A stretch of 64,000 nucleotides of DNA, from positions 6,263,501 through 6,327,500 of the forward strand of contig NC_081822.1 in assembly GCF_030704535.1 (NCBI RefSeq), written 5' to 3'. This document shows positions 24,291 through 36,093 of this stretch, piece by piece; the first letter of the stretch is position 1, and every line of letters starts with the position of its first letter. The notes under the pieces were generated by a model. It made no database searches. It worked only from the letters and a program-made list of their open reading frames with translations, and was not told the DNA's origin. Both the position numbers and the translations under genes were made by a program. Source of the stretch: Vitis vinifera (taxonomy: Eukaryota > Streptophyta > Magnoliopsida > Vitales > Vitaceae).

Positions 24291-26155
24291 TTTTTAATAT
24301 ATATATTTTAATTTGGGATTTTTTTTTAATATATATATTTTAATTTGGGATTTTTTAAAATAAAAAATATATTTTTTTTACATGGAACTCGTCTCTTCAC
24401 TTTGGAATTGTGTGTGTTTTTTTTTATTTATTTAATTTGGGAATTTTTTTTTAATATATATATTTTTAAAAAAATATTTTTTTTTTACATGAAACTCGTC
24501 TCTTCAAGAGACGAGTTTCCTTTGGGATTTTTTAAAATAAAAAATATATTTTTTAAAAAATATTTTTTTTTACATGGAACTCGTCTCTTCAAGAGACGAG
24601 TTCCCTTTGGAATTGTGTGTTTTTTTTTTTTTTTTTTTTTAATTTGGGATTTTTTTTTAATATATATATTTTTAAAAAAATATATTTTTTTTACATGGAA
24701 CTCGTCTCTTGAAGAGACGAGTTCCCTTTGGATTTTTTTTTTTTTTTTAAATTTGGGATTTTTTAAAATAAAAAATATATTTTTTTACATGGAACTCGTC
24801 TCTTCAAGAGACGAGTTCCCTTTGGAATTTTATTTTTTTATTTTTTTTAAATTTGGGATTTTTTAAAATAAAAAATATATTTTTTTTTTACATGGAACTC
24901 GTCTCTTCAAGAGACGAGTTCCCTTTGGAATTTTTTTTTTTTTTAAATTTGGGATTTTTTAAAATAAAAAATATATTTTTTTTTCCTAAAGGAACTCGTC
25001 TCTTGAAATTTTATATTTAAAAAAAAAATATTTTTTTTTAGATGAGAACTCGTCTGTTAGGAATTTTGAGGAATTGTTTTTTTTTTTAAAATATATATAT
25101 ATTTAAAAAAATATTTTTTTTAAAATATATATATATTTAAAAAAATATTTTTTTTAAAATATATATATATTTAAAAAAATATTTTTTTTTTACATGGGAA
25201 CTCGTCTCTTGAAGAGACGAGTTCCCTTTGGAATTAATTAATTTTTTTTTTTTTAATTTGAGATTTTTTTTTAATATATATATATTTTTAAAAAAATAAT
25301 TTTTTTTTTACATGGTTGAAGAGACGAGTTCCCTTTGGATTTTTTTTTTTTTTTTTTTTTAATTCGGGATTTTTTAAAATAAAAAATATTTTTTTTTACA
25401 TGGAACTCGTCTCTTGAAGAAACGAGTTCCCTTTGGAATTGTGTTTTTTTTTTTTTTTTTTTTTTAATTTGGGATTTTTTTTAATATATATATATTTTTT
25501 TACATGGAACTCGTCTCTTCAAGAGACGAGTTCCCTTTGGAATTTATTTTTGTTTTTTTTTAAATTTGGGATTTTTTAAAATAAAAAATATATTTTTTAA
25601 AAAATATATTTTTTTTTACATGGAACTCGTCTCTTCACTTTGGAATTGTGTGTTTTTTTTTTTTTTTAATTTGGGATTTTTTTTAATATATATATTTTTT
25701 TAAAAATATATTTTTTTTTACATGGAACTCGTCTCTTGAAGAGACGAGTTCCATTTGGATTTTTTTTTTTTTTAATTTGGGATTTTTTAAAATAAAAATT
25801 ATATTTTTTAAAATAAAAATTATATTTTTTAAAAAATATTTTTTTTTTACATGGAACTCGTCTCTTCAAGAGACGAGTTCCCTTTGGAATTTTTTTTTTT
25901 TGGAATTTTTTTTTTTAAATTTAGGATTTTTTAAAATAAAAAATATATTTTTTTTTTACATGGAACTCGTCTCTTGAAGAGAGGAGTTCCCTTTTTGGAA
26001 ATTTTTTTTTTTTTTTTTTAAATTTGGGATTTTTTTACATGGAACTCGTCTCTTCAAGAGACGAGTTCCCTTGAATAATTGTTTAGAATTTTTTTAAAAT
26101 TATATATATATTTTTTTTCATGGAACTCGTCTCTTCAAGAGATGAGTTTGCTTTT
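24285..26155 (-). repeat. Right palindrome array (inverted relative to left)
   Basis: About 15-20 copies of the same 29-nt palindrome, now with T-rich spacers, so the arm as a whole is the reverse complement of the left arm. Clear copies are near 24495, 24577, 24699, 24798, 24896, 25198, 25408, 25506, 25727, 25855, 25969, 26041 and 26120. This arm is shorter than the left one, with several partial palindromes (about 24387, 25012, 25316, 25626). The inner edge falls inside PMD exon 3. Confidence 0.92.
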
Positions 26156-26157
26156 TT

Positions 26158-26385
26158 TTACACACCCTCTCTCCTCTCTTTCACCCTCTCTCCTCTTTCC
26201 TCTCTTCTTTCATGGAACTCGTCTCTTCAAGAGACGAGTTTGCTTTTTTTTTTACAGTCACCCTCTTTCCTCTCTCCTATCTCCTCTCTCTCACCCTCTC
26301 TCCTCTCTCCTCTTTCCTCTCTTCTCTCACCCTCTCTCCTCTCTCCTCTCTCCTCTTTCCTCTCTCCTCTCTCCTCTCTCCTATG
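26158..26385 (+). repeat. Homopyrimidine mirror-repeat tract, right arm
   Basis: Almost uninterrupted ctctctcctctctcc-type sequence, the reverse complement of the left purine tract, interrupted by one palindrome at about 26213-26241. It ends at the unique subterminal block (ctatgtggcaaaaactaccc). Confidence 0.85.
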
Positions 26386-26469
26386 TGGCAAAAACTACCC
26401 TATATTTGTAATAACTTCTGCCAGTACAGTAATTTAAGCATAACTTTTTTGTACTATCGAGAAAAGTCC

Positions 26470-26479
26470 TTGGTTTGTG
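26470..26479. repeat. Right target-site duplication of the foldback element
   Basis: TTGGTTTGTG, one mismatch from the left copy at 17784-17793. Confidence 0.75.
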
Positions 26480-26681
26480 TAAAAGGACATAAAAGGGATA
26501 AACATGACCTCAATTTTCGGTCCCAAGATTCGTATATTGCACTTCGAGTTCGAAGCTTTGCAAAATAGGCCCAACTTTTAGCCCAAGTTTCTGTGGAATA
26601 CGGACGGGGAGAGTGTGGAGACACGGATTCGAAGGAGCGTGGGTGAGTGAGGAGGAATTTTCCAAATCAATCAGCGTGGAC

Positions 26682-26689
26682 TATAAAGG
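26682..26689 (+). promoter_or_regulatory. TATA box of zinc-finger gene copy A
   Basis: TATAAAGG within gactataaagg, conserved with the other paralogue (55750-55757, opposite strand) and about 290 bases before the ATG. It lies about 0.2 kb downstream of the foldback element's right end. Confidence 0.6.
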
Positions 26690-26971
26690 TTTCTTCAGTG
26701 AACTCAATCGACACTACTATTTTTATTTTCCCCATAAATCAAAGATCATCCATAGAACACTCCGAATCCCAGATTTTGCTTCCAGGTAAAATGAAATCTA
26801 AATCAACGTTTATTTTAATTTATGCTTCTTCTTCTTTTTTTTAAATTAAAGTTTTCTGTTTTACGAATATCTACGATTTCTTGACCTAAATTCAATCATT
26901 TCTTCTGAGTTATGTTTCTTAATTGCAAAATGTTGATCAAGAACGAGCTCTTTGTGATTGTCTGCGGTTCC

Positions 26972-29900
26972 ATGGCGACTGCATCCAATGAAGCCACGAG
27001 CATCTGCAGTCACTGGTAATATGGGTTTTTTTTTTCTTTCTTTCTTTTCATGAATAAGATTTGGGAATTTATGTTCGTTGCTTTAATTGGTCCATGAAAT
27101 CTATGTTCTCGGTGTAATTCACCTTTTTTCTCAATTTTAATTGTAGAGAACATAGCTGATTGCCCTGGTGTTTTATTTTATTTTTTTGATAGCGCTTTCT
27201 TAACCTCTGTTTGAATCATGAAAAATTTGAGGGAAAATACGAGGAAAAGAAAACGAGAAGAAAAAAAAAGCAGGGAAGAAAAGTGTTGGAAAATAAAATA
27301 AAAGCTTAATCTCAATAATTATTATTTTTCCATGATTATCCAATTTTATTCCTCTTTTATACAAAGAATGTAAAAATTTAAATGTATAAGGTGTAAATTT
27401 TTTAACTGTTTAAGTTTTTACAATTTCCATTATACTTCATTTCCCTTCCAATTTTTTCATGGGAAACCAAACAAGAGAATTTGAGTTCTCTTCATTTTTC
27501 CCTCCTCTGTCCGCGCCTTCCAAGATCCAAAAGTATCTACCTTGTTTTGCACTGCCTCAAATGATATTTCTTCCGTGCTCCTGGTATTCACAATGCCCGG
27601 GCTATGTTCTCGGTGTTCTTTTAATTGCAATGTAGGCTTGCTTTGTTCTAAATGGCTTAATTGATATTTAAGTACACCAGCAAAAATAATGAAACAATTC
27701 AACTTGCTTTGATGGCACTATGTATGCTTCTTTGAGGGGCAAGAATAGCAAATCCTAGGATATGTTCTGGAGCTACCTAGTTAGGGGTTTGGGTTGGGGT
27801 TGTGCGAGCCTATGGGATAAAATAGGTTTGGGGCTACCGAAAAGAAAAGCACTTGCATGGTTGCTGAGTTGCAGCATAGTTCATTCTGTTGAAGTAACTC
27901 TGTCTTTAGTCAGATCAATCAACTTGACTTCTCTCAAATTTTGCATGTTGTGATGCTGCTCATTTGTGCGACATATCAATCCCCATATGATTGTTGCCTT
28001 GTCCTTTTGATTCCCTTGAGATGTACATCTGGGGTCTTATAGAAATTGGAAATATTTTATATGCTAAGAATAAACACTGTCCAGATAAGTTAAAGATAAC
28101 AATAATATGAGAAGGAGGCAGCTGAATTTTACTGGAGATTATGAGTTATGATTTTGAAGGGAATCATGATGGCACACATCATCAACTGAAAAATTCTTAA
28201 ATAAGCATTGTTGGTTCAAGTTGGCTTTTCATGTCATTGATCTATTTGATTGATGAATAAAGTGAATGGTACAGAATGACCATGCAGCTGGGTGACCATG
28301 CAAATGTCTCTTGTTTCATTTTTATTTTATTTTATGGTGGTCTTATGGTCCCTATCTAGTTTTATGTGGGGCTAGACCCCAACCCAACTCTCTATCCTAG
28401 CCCCTAGATAACTTAAATAAAACTGCAAATTCCATGATTGAGACACTGAACCAGTTGAGTTATATGGTTTTACTTGCCATATGAAATAGTGGTGTTTCTT
28501 GGCAATTGCTAAGTATGCTGGAAATGGATATGTTTTGGCTTTCCCATTATCTTTCTTTACACATGTTTATAGTGTTGTTGCTTTAGATGGTTTGTTCCAA
28601 ATCTATAGAAATGTGAGGGTCACTCTCACTAGATTTTGGAAAGTATTATGGAAAGGAAAAGAATAAGAAGGAATGCACATTTAATTCACTTGTTTAACTT
28701 TTCATGGAAAATAAGAATGAAGATAGAACATAGTGAAAATTGTTTTAAAAACTTGTACAGTTTCAAACTATCTGTTTGTTGAAAAAGAAATAAAATTGGA
28801 GAATAATCAGCAAAAATTTATTAAGCTAAAACTTATTTTTTATTTTCCTTTTGTTTTTTGTTCCTTTATTCTTTCCTTTGCATTTTTCATGATCTAAATG
28901 GAGCTTTAGTCAAATCACTTTATATCTTAAATTATTATTGATTTTCTGTTTCGAAAAGTTGCAAGTCAAAAAAGGAAAAACTTATGAGGTTTAAAATGAT
29001 AGTTAGCTTAAGCACGTGTCCCAAGTTTGGAACCTGCCTCTTGAGAAGCCCATTTTCTGAATCATTGGAAACCTTTCCTTTTTTTCAACACTCTTCTCTT
29101 TTTTCCTTGTTTTGTTCTGAAACTTGAGTGTTCCAAAGAAGATTGTTTCAACTGTGTGCATAGGGTGCAACCCATTTTTCTTTTATTGGCACTATTTAAC
29201 ATAGTTGCTTGCCTTAAAAGAAAAAGTCATCCTGAAGGTGTAACTTAATGCTTTCTTGATATTTAGATAAAATCCTTTCCAATCAAGATTCTTCTGACCT
29301 TCTATTAGGATTTCCATGACTTCTTTGCATTCTTTGTCACTGGGTTCCTCTTCAAGAAATTTTCTTCATATTGTTTCTCCATATCACGTCTTCCCTTTCA
29401 GGTCATGCTCCATTCACTAATACCGCAAGACTTGTCAAAGACAAACAACCCCTCTTAGAAAGTGCTTCTCTTAGAATTTTGATTTTTTCCGCTGAAAGCA
29501 ACCTGCTTGAGCTACACAGCCCTTGTTAATACTCATTTGACTGTTCATTCTGATTACATTGCCAAATGCTGTAGTAATACATAAATGCTTAAGATTGAAT
29601 ATTGCATTCATCTCCCAATAGTTGGTGGTTTACTCATGTTCATTAATTTATTAAAATTTTCAGTTAACCTCTCTTTGAGTGGGTCTAACCCGAGAAGTTT
29701 GCTGACAACTGAATAAACTCTTATGTTTTTAGTGACAGATCTATTCCTTCTACAAATATTGATTTGCATTATGTTCATTGCTCCCGAAATCTAGAAAGAT
29801 GTAAACATTGTGGTGACATGGTTCCCAAAAAACATGCTGAGGAACATTACTTAAATACCCATGCTTCGGTATGTGAATTTATCTTAGAAAGTCTTTTTAC

Positions 29901-32590
29901 CAAGTGGAATATTATGTCATGTATTTCCAAAGGACGTATTCACTGTTTTTTTAAATTAAGGATTTTTCCTCTTTTTAATTTTGTTGTTTGTCAAGGAACT
30001 TGCAATTGCCTTGGCAAAATTTATCTGGAAGGAATTGCAAGGTCAAGTTAATGGTATTTCTCTCCTTTCTTAAAGATATGCTGTAATCAATTTCTGCACT
30101 ATTTGCACAAAAGGTTTGACCTAATGTGGAGGGTGATGCAATGCTGCAGTTGCCACATATCCTTTGGGCAGGATCTTGTACCTTGTTCTTGGTATTTCTT
30201 GCTGAAGTAGTTGCAGTATGGGATTTAAAAAAAAGAAAGATTATAATTATGGCCTGTCTTCATAGTAGAGCAGAGAAGTTTGTCAAGAGGAATGGAGCCT
30301 GCCGTTGCCACACATGCTGTGTGTGTGAACTTTTACCTAATGGGTTCTTTGGGTTTCTTACTGAAGCAGGTACAACACTGGAAAAAAGGATTATACTGAT
30401 GACTAGGCTCTATACTAGATGAGAGCAGATTGTCAAGAGGGAGTGAAGGAGGGAGATACAGCATTACTTGGCCCTGTGCACATACAGGAGCCTATAATAA
30501 GTAAAATGGGCCCTACTGTAGAGCATTCCCAGGTGTAAAGTTTCAAGAGGGCTTGGGGCGAAGTGTCAGGGGATGATTTACCTCTCAAGTTGACCATTTT
30601 TAACTCAATAGGTTAAGGACACATCCCAGCTAGCCCTTGCCCAGCTACTGAAACAAAGGCCTCATGTCATTTGATGAACTTATGGCAACAATGGAACCTA
30701 AGCGGGCAATATCTGTCCTTACTACCTACTTGGGGAGGATACATTCTAAATATAATTGGGTTGTCATGACAAAGTGCAGATTTTAAAGATATTATAACAA
30801 TTTGGAGTTTTTATTTTTTAATAGAGGTTGTTGCTTGAAGATGTACAAGATGTGAGTATTAAGACAGTATTTTCCTTTGTATTTTTAACTTAATTTTTTT
30901 AGAACCCTTTTCATTTATGGAGTTATTGAAGTAAAGCATTTGATGGAGGATTGCTAGATAGTAAAACCTTAGGAGTGTCGTAATAATTGGTGGAAAGTGG
31001 AATATTATAGCCAATCACTGATAATCGGGGTGAGATTGTGGTTGAGTTGAATTGAGTTCTACATTTTATTTGTTTTATATATATTACATTTATTAATGAA
31101 TTTGTATTAGCAGGTATCCTGTTCACTCTGTAGTGAGACAATGGAACGTGAAATTTTAGCTGTTCATAGGGGTGAAAATTGCCCCCAAAGGATTGTCACA
31201 TGTGAATTTTGTGAATTTCCTTTGCCTGCAATTGATCTGTCAGAGCATCAGGTACAGTTACTGTCAATCATATTGAAGTGGATTGCATTAAATCTAGTAA
31301 TATCTTTTGGCAGCAATTTTGGTTGTGATACTTCTGTATTGTTTTTTAATTTATAGGAAGTATGTGGCAACCGAACAGAATTGTGTCATCTGTGTAGAAG
31401 GTACGTTAGACTGCGTGAAAGGAATGACCACGAAGCCAACTGCAATGGTGTCTCATACGATAGTGTTGGTGTACCTGATAATACTGTCAGTCCTTCCAGG
31501 TAGATGGTCATCTGCTATTTTATATCTTTTGAGTTTATGAATAAGCACCTTTTTGTTCTGTTTCTTTAGATGTGCTGAAATTGCTTGCATGTGGAACCTA
31601 CTAGCAATCTTCCCAATCCAACTTCTTGCGAACTCTCAATGGGTTAAATTTAAGGGCATGTAGAGATTATCTTTTGATTACTTTCATCTTGGTTCTTCTA
31701 TCATAAGAGGTTACAATTTCTTCTAGAGACCACATGTTGTTCATTCCTATTCCCTCCATAAGTTACTGGTTCTGCACTGGCCTCTTATGCTATATATAAA
31801 ATATGTTCCTGTAAAAGAAGAATGTAGAAGATATGAATCAGGGTATACTGGAAATATGCTGCTAGTCCGTTTGAAAAACTTGCTTTAGGATTGTAGTAAT
31901 GTAAATAAGGTGAAACCTTGAGTATTTGTATAGTGGGATGAATGATGGATTTGAAAATTGAAGCTAATCTTGTGTGAAGTGGAGCGAGGACTCTTTCTTA
32001 TCCATCCCAAACTAAATTACTGAACAATGGTCCTTACATTTCCAACATATTAGAGCATTAGTACAAAATTCTAAATGGCTTAGCCAAACTGCTGTTTTAC
32101 TTTCTATATGGACTCTTGATATGCATAACCATAATTCTATTACGTAGTGCGAACCATCTCCCTCCCTGCCATCCACCCACACGGATATAGTGGGGAAAGA
32201 AGGATTATCTTCGACGTATATAACATTAACTATGTCAGCTGGCTTAGAGATAAACCTACTTGACCTAAAAAAACGCTTCTGTCTATTAAAACTTTGTTTT
32301 TTTTTTGCCATTCTAAGATGCCACCATTTACTGTACTGCCATCAGGATCTTTGGAATTTGCTTGAAATCATCTAGCACCATGGATTTAACTTATAATTTC
32401 ACGTGGTGTTTGTTTGGAATCTGCCAGAAGGGATGCTAGGGCAGCTGAAAGAGAGCAAGGTGGGCGGAGAAGGCCACCACAGGAGTTTTCACAGAGACGT
32501 GTTCTATTCACCATTGCAATAACAGGCATTGCTGTTATATTAGGATCACTCTTCTTCCAGAGGAAGACTGAGAACACTGAAATGCATTAG
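26972..32590 (+). CDS. TRAF-type zinc-finger protein, tail-anchored (copy A)
   Basis: Five exons join in phase: 26972-27015, 29733-29868, 31114-31251, 31357-31499 and 32428-32590, giving 207 residues. Cys/His pairs recur in the TRAF-type pattern: ICSHC, HCSRNLERCKHCGDMVP with H..H, CSLCSETM, CEFCEFPLPAIDLSEHQ, and CGNRTELCHLC with HEANC. Together they cover about residues 12-140. A low-complexity basic linker (EREQGGRRRPP) precedes one hydrophobic segment at about 179-197 (VLFTIAITGIAVILGSLFF) and a short polar tail, so a C-terminal membrane anchor is likely. Plant relatives are single-copy-type genes of unknown exact function; binding to another protein or zinc-dependent scaffolding is the usual guess. 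The neighbouring paralogue lies inverted at 49.6-55.5 kb. In this copy the 5'-UTR intron acceptor seen in the paralogue (gcag) reads gcaa, and an in-frame ATG at 26930 could extend the N-terminus by 14 residues. Confidence 0.92.
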
Positions 32591-32599
32591 CAGCAGGAA

Positions 32600-34080
32600 A
32601 GAACTTTATGGTGGTGTATTCATTTTGTCTGGAACTGAATTATTTTGAGAAAATACTGCAATAACCATTTGAACACATAAGGATGCCACTGATATATAAA
32701 ACATATATTATTGACATTTTATTCATATTCGTTTCCTAGTCTGAATATTTACATGAAGTAAATGGATTACTTTGTCAACTTCTACGGGGAAAGGTTACAT
32801 GTTACTTGGATTTTACTGTTCATTCGCATGAATGCTGTTTTTACACAATCTTGAGGGCCTGGTTTTTTATTTATTTATTTATTTTTTTTATTTTTTAAAT
32901 TATTTGTTTATTGTTATTCTGATATACCATACAAAATTTATAAAATTAAATACTTTAGCATAAAAGATTAAACGTCTAAATATAATGCCCATTGGAACGA
33001 AGAGCACAAAAATCCAAAGGGTTAACGTTACTTGTCTTTGAATGAAACGGTTAAGCCAACCATCTGCGAAAAAAGTGCATGGTTATGGTATAAGAATTTG
33101 TTAACAATAGGCAATCGATATTTACTTTCTAAAACAACGTTATTGTTATGGTGATAAGCATTCATTTGAAAATAATTATTTACGTGAAGATAATGAATTT
33201 TATAAAAAAATTAAAGAGAATTTTAACTTTTTTTACTTTTTTAGGATTTTAGTAAAATTAAATCACAAAAAAAAATGTATATCTAATTTTGATCTTGTAA
33301 CTTGTTTTTAGGAATTTTATTAAACATCTTACATGTCAAATTTTAAAACCGTTACATTTATACATGTTTGCCAAATCAAAGCATGATCGATATTGAAAAG
33401 TTTGTTATTAATTATAAGCTCATATAGGTTTTACTGTAATGGGAGATCAATGGCAATTTAATAAATATTTAAATAAAATATAAAAAATTTAAAATAAAAC
33501 TTTATCCCAATTTTATAGCATAAAGATAAAGAATGCAATTATCATAAACTAACTTAAGCCAAAATCCAATTCTTTGATATTATATTAAAAAGAAAATAGA
33601 TGAAAAACTAATAACAAAAGAACCCCATATTATCCTTAGTTTTGAGTGGTGAAACTACTTTCCTCCATAAGTGTTAGGCAATAAAAATAATGTCAGTAAC
33701 TTATTATTTTATATTTTAATTTAATTTTGTTATTTTATAATTATGATATTATTTATTTTTCATATACCATCATTGAATTATTTTACCAATGCTTCAATAC
33801 GTCAAGCGCAAGTTAGGTATGGTACGCTAGCCTTTTTCTTATACGAAATTTGACCGCTTCTTCTTTCAAAGATCAGTCGGGTCAAACCCGAATTACCATT
33901 GGACGGTCGAGATTAATTTACAAAGAAGATGGACGGTCACTGTTGATATAGGAGTCCCAAGTTGTCTAGAGGACGGATGGTTGATGGGGTTTTAAGGAGG
34001 TTTTAAGCAGAAAAAGAGTCCACCAAGAGCTCCGCCCCTAAAATAATTGTGTTCAATCCCATTCAAGGAATTCTGTTCTC
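32600..34080. other. Intergenic region between zinc-finger A and GCK genes
   Basis: AT-rich. The first ~250 bases are the 3' UTR and downstream region of copy A and are partly conserved in the inverted arm. The rest has no gene I can support. Bases 33830-34080 are the likely promoter and leader of the GCK gene, but no clear TATA box was found. Confidence 0.5.
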
Positions 34081-34082
34081 CG

Positions 34083-34541
34083 ATGAACCCGAGCGAATCT
34101 TTGAGTGCCGGAATGTCGTCATCGGAATCTAAAACCCTAGAAGCCAAATCGGAAGCTTCAGAAAATCTAACGGCAACCGAACCCTCGAATCCTTCAATTG
34201 AAGAAGAAAACCTAGGAGAACAGACCCAAGAAGAAGAAGAGGAAGAGGGAGAGTGCGGGTTTTGCTTGTTTATGAAAGGAGGTGGGTGCAAGGAGAGCTT
34301 CATTGCTTGGGAGAAGTGCATTGAAGAAGGGGAGAACAACAAGGAGGATATCGTGGAGAAGTGTTTCGAGGTGACCGCCGCTCTGAAGAAGTGCATGGAA
34401 GCGCATTCCGATTACTACGAGCCGGTGCTTAGAGCGGAGAAGGCAGCGGAAGAGGAATTGGAGCGCGAAGTAGCGTCGAGGGATTCAGAGCAAAATAAGG
34501 AAGATGCTAATCCGGAGGAAGCAGTTTCAAAGGAAAAATAA
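34083..34541 (+). CDS. GCK-domain protein (152 aa, cysteine-rich)
   Basis: A single-exon gene. The first ATG of the open frame is 34083; the in-frame codon at 34047 is TTG. The N-terminal third is Ser/Glu-rich and ends in a run of acidic residues. The domain starts at about residue 57 with ECGFCLFMKGGGCKESF, a sequence typical of the plant GCK domain (CxxC-FMKGGGC-AWE). Cysteines at 58, 61, 69, 79, 94 and 104 include two CX9C pairs (69/79 and 94/104), as in twin-CX9C proteins of the mitochondrial intermembrane space. The C-terminal tail is charged and probably helical. I infer a small disulfide-bonded helical-hairpin protein. Its true partner and compartment cannot be read from the sequence. 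A broken copy lies in the inverted arm at 48.47-48.68 kb. Confidence 0.85.
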   Translation: MNPSESLSAGMSSSESKTLEAKSEASENLTATEPSNPSIEEENLGEQTQEEEEEEGECGFCLFMKGGGCKESFIAWEKCIEEGENNKEDIVEKCFEVTAALKKCMEAHSDYYEPVLRAEKAAEEELEREVASRDSEQNKEDANPEEAVSKEK

Positions 34542-34659
34542 GGTTATTTGATTCAGAGTTTCAAAAAATTCATTGTCTTAGGTGGCTAGGTGATTACTCA
34601 CAGTGATGATCCGCAGTGGAAGAAATTTCCGGTTTTTTGTTGTACCTTATGGTGATAGC

Positions 34660-36090
34660 CTGGGGATTCCTGGAGGTAACCAAGGGTTATTGAGATTAAG
34701 TTGACCTTTTTTAATGGCACTTTTCTTTTGTTCGGAATTAAGAATAAGTGGATGCTGTTTTTTGCTCCAAAAAATTGAGTTCTTTTTATAATATTTTTGT
34801 TTTTGTTGGGATTCTTGGGAATTAAGAATAAGCGGATGCTGTTTTTTTGCTCCAATTCATTCAAAAGCATTCATATTTCAGTTGTTTGAGTTACTGTTTT
34901 TTGGAATTACCTGTTTGGTTTGGATCAAGAAAGTTTTATTTCTCTTTAAATTGGTAATAGATGATATGTTGAGTCTCACTTATTGAATCGTGCCTCGTGG
35001 AAAACTGAACTAGAGAGGGATTCAGTTTCCCAGTTTTGCAGTTTGACGAGTTTGTTTAATTTATGGAATTTGTTTTTTGTGTAATCTGAATATGTATGAC
35101 TTGGTTTTTTCTGATCTGTTGTTGTTACTTGGAGTTTGAATTACCCAATTTGCGTGCCTTCCAAAGTTCCCTAATTCTCTCACTATATATATGCAGAGCC
35201 CATCAGGCAATTTTTTGTATTGCTTCCATTTAGTTTGAAAGGTTTCTGAAGAGTCTCTCTTTCAGAATATCTACTTCTTTGACATTGGGAACCCATATTC
35301 TCAATGGCTATGTTTATGGTAGTATTGCATTGATTCACTTTCTTTTTGTAACTGGCATCAGTGTTGAACTAGTGCGTCAGATTATTTTCCATTATTTTTA
35401 TTAATTTTCTTTCCATTTGGATTCTGATGGCATTTCAGTTTTGATTCAAGTGAGTTAAGGACTTTATTTTTCTTCAATTTAATCTTGCTTTTGGGTGATT
35501 CTTCAAAATTTTCCTAGGAATTTCCATTTTGTTTTACTTTCAGATTATGATTCTCCTTTTTCAGATCTTGATTTGCCTTTTTTCACTTTTCAAAATTTTG
35601 GATTTTTTCTTTTATTTTGAATAATTTCTTACAAGTTTCTTTGGTCTTTCAATATTTTTTTTTTCTTTTTTCCTGTTTTGATAAAAAGTCTTGCTGTTCT
35701 TGTTTCAGAGAAAAGAAGAAGAAAAAGAGAATAAAGGACAAGCGAATAAAAGAAATTTTGGATTTCTTGGAATTTGATAATTGTTTGGTTCTGATGAAAA
35801 TATAAGAAAAGAAAGTATTAAATTGTTACTTTGATGTTGTCTATGGGGCATTACCAAATTTAATAACTTCTGCTCTGAATTAGTTGAGAAAACCATGACG
35901 AAAAGGCTATAAGATTTTTAATCTCCTGTTGAAAGTCATTTTTTCCTTTTGTGTCTTCATAGACCTTTTTATTTATATTTATCTATTTATTTATTTATTT
36001 ATTATTATTATTATTATTATGTGTTAAGTTCAGTTGGTAGAGTTCCAAAAATGATGAGAAGTTCTTAGGTTCAAAATTTTATTCACATGT
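34660..36090. other. Spacer of the inverted duplication, first part
   Basis: T-rich sequence with no supportable coding exon. The small duplicated phrase gaattaagaataag(c/t)ggatgctg occurs at about 34735 and 34820. A TTTA/TTA microsatellite lies at about 35965-36020. Confidence 0.5.
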
Positions 36091-36093
36091 TCA

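Larger units (their letters stand above)
17794..26469. mobile_element. Giant MULE-like foldback element with palindrome-array arms and a PMD cargo gene
   Basis: An 8,676-base element. Its ends are inverted copies beginning GGACTTTTCTC and continuing with ATAGTACAA, gttatgcttaaattactgta, a block reading ttattacaaatatagggtag and a purine tract. The arms then run as arrays of a perfect 29-nt palindrome with A/T spacers: left to about 21430, right from about 24280. The left end has about 8 extra bases relative to the right. The unique centre (about 21430-24280) holds a PMD-type gene with its own promoter. The ends and the 9-10-bp target duplication point to a Mutator-like mobiliser. No MULE transposase (DDE) is visible, so the copy is non-autonomous. 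The arms could also be described as a foldback element or a satellite-bearing terminal inverted repeat. Confidence 0.8.
26530..34655 (+). repeat. Inverted segmental duplication, left arm
   Basis: The block matches 48384-55920 in reverse complement. Landmarks are the shared promoter phrase cacggattcgaaggagcgtg (26625-26644; opposite strand at about 55803-55822), all five zinc-finger gene exons, much of their introns, and the GCK-gene 3' region (gcagtggaagaaatttccgg). Introns carry many substitutions and indels, so the event is not recent. Right-arm differences include nested MITEs, a shorter spacer after the zinc-finger gene, and loss of the GCK 5' half. Confidence 0.9.

Noticed and set aside
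18028..26155. CRISPR-like array of short palindromic repeats
   Set aside because: The spacers are repetitive A/T-rich sequence of one plan, not unique, and the context is a plant nuclear transposon.
31307..31540. Open frame overlapping zinc-finger exon 4 in another frame
   Set aside because: A shadow of exon 4; the correct frame reads the conserved CGNRTELCHLC.
34212..34406. Minus-strand frames opposite the GCK gene
   Set aside because: Antisense shadows of a codon-biased gene; the plus strand has the clear Cys motif.
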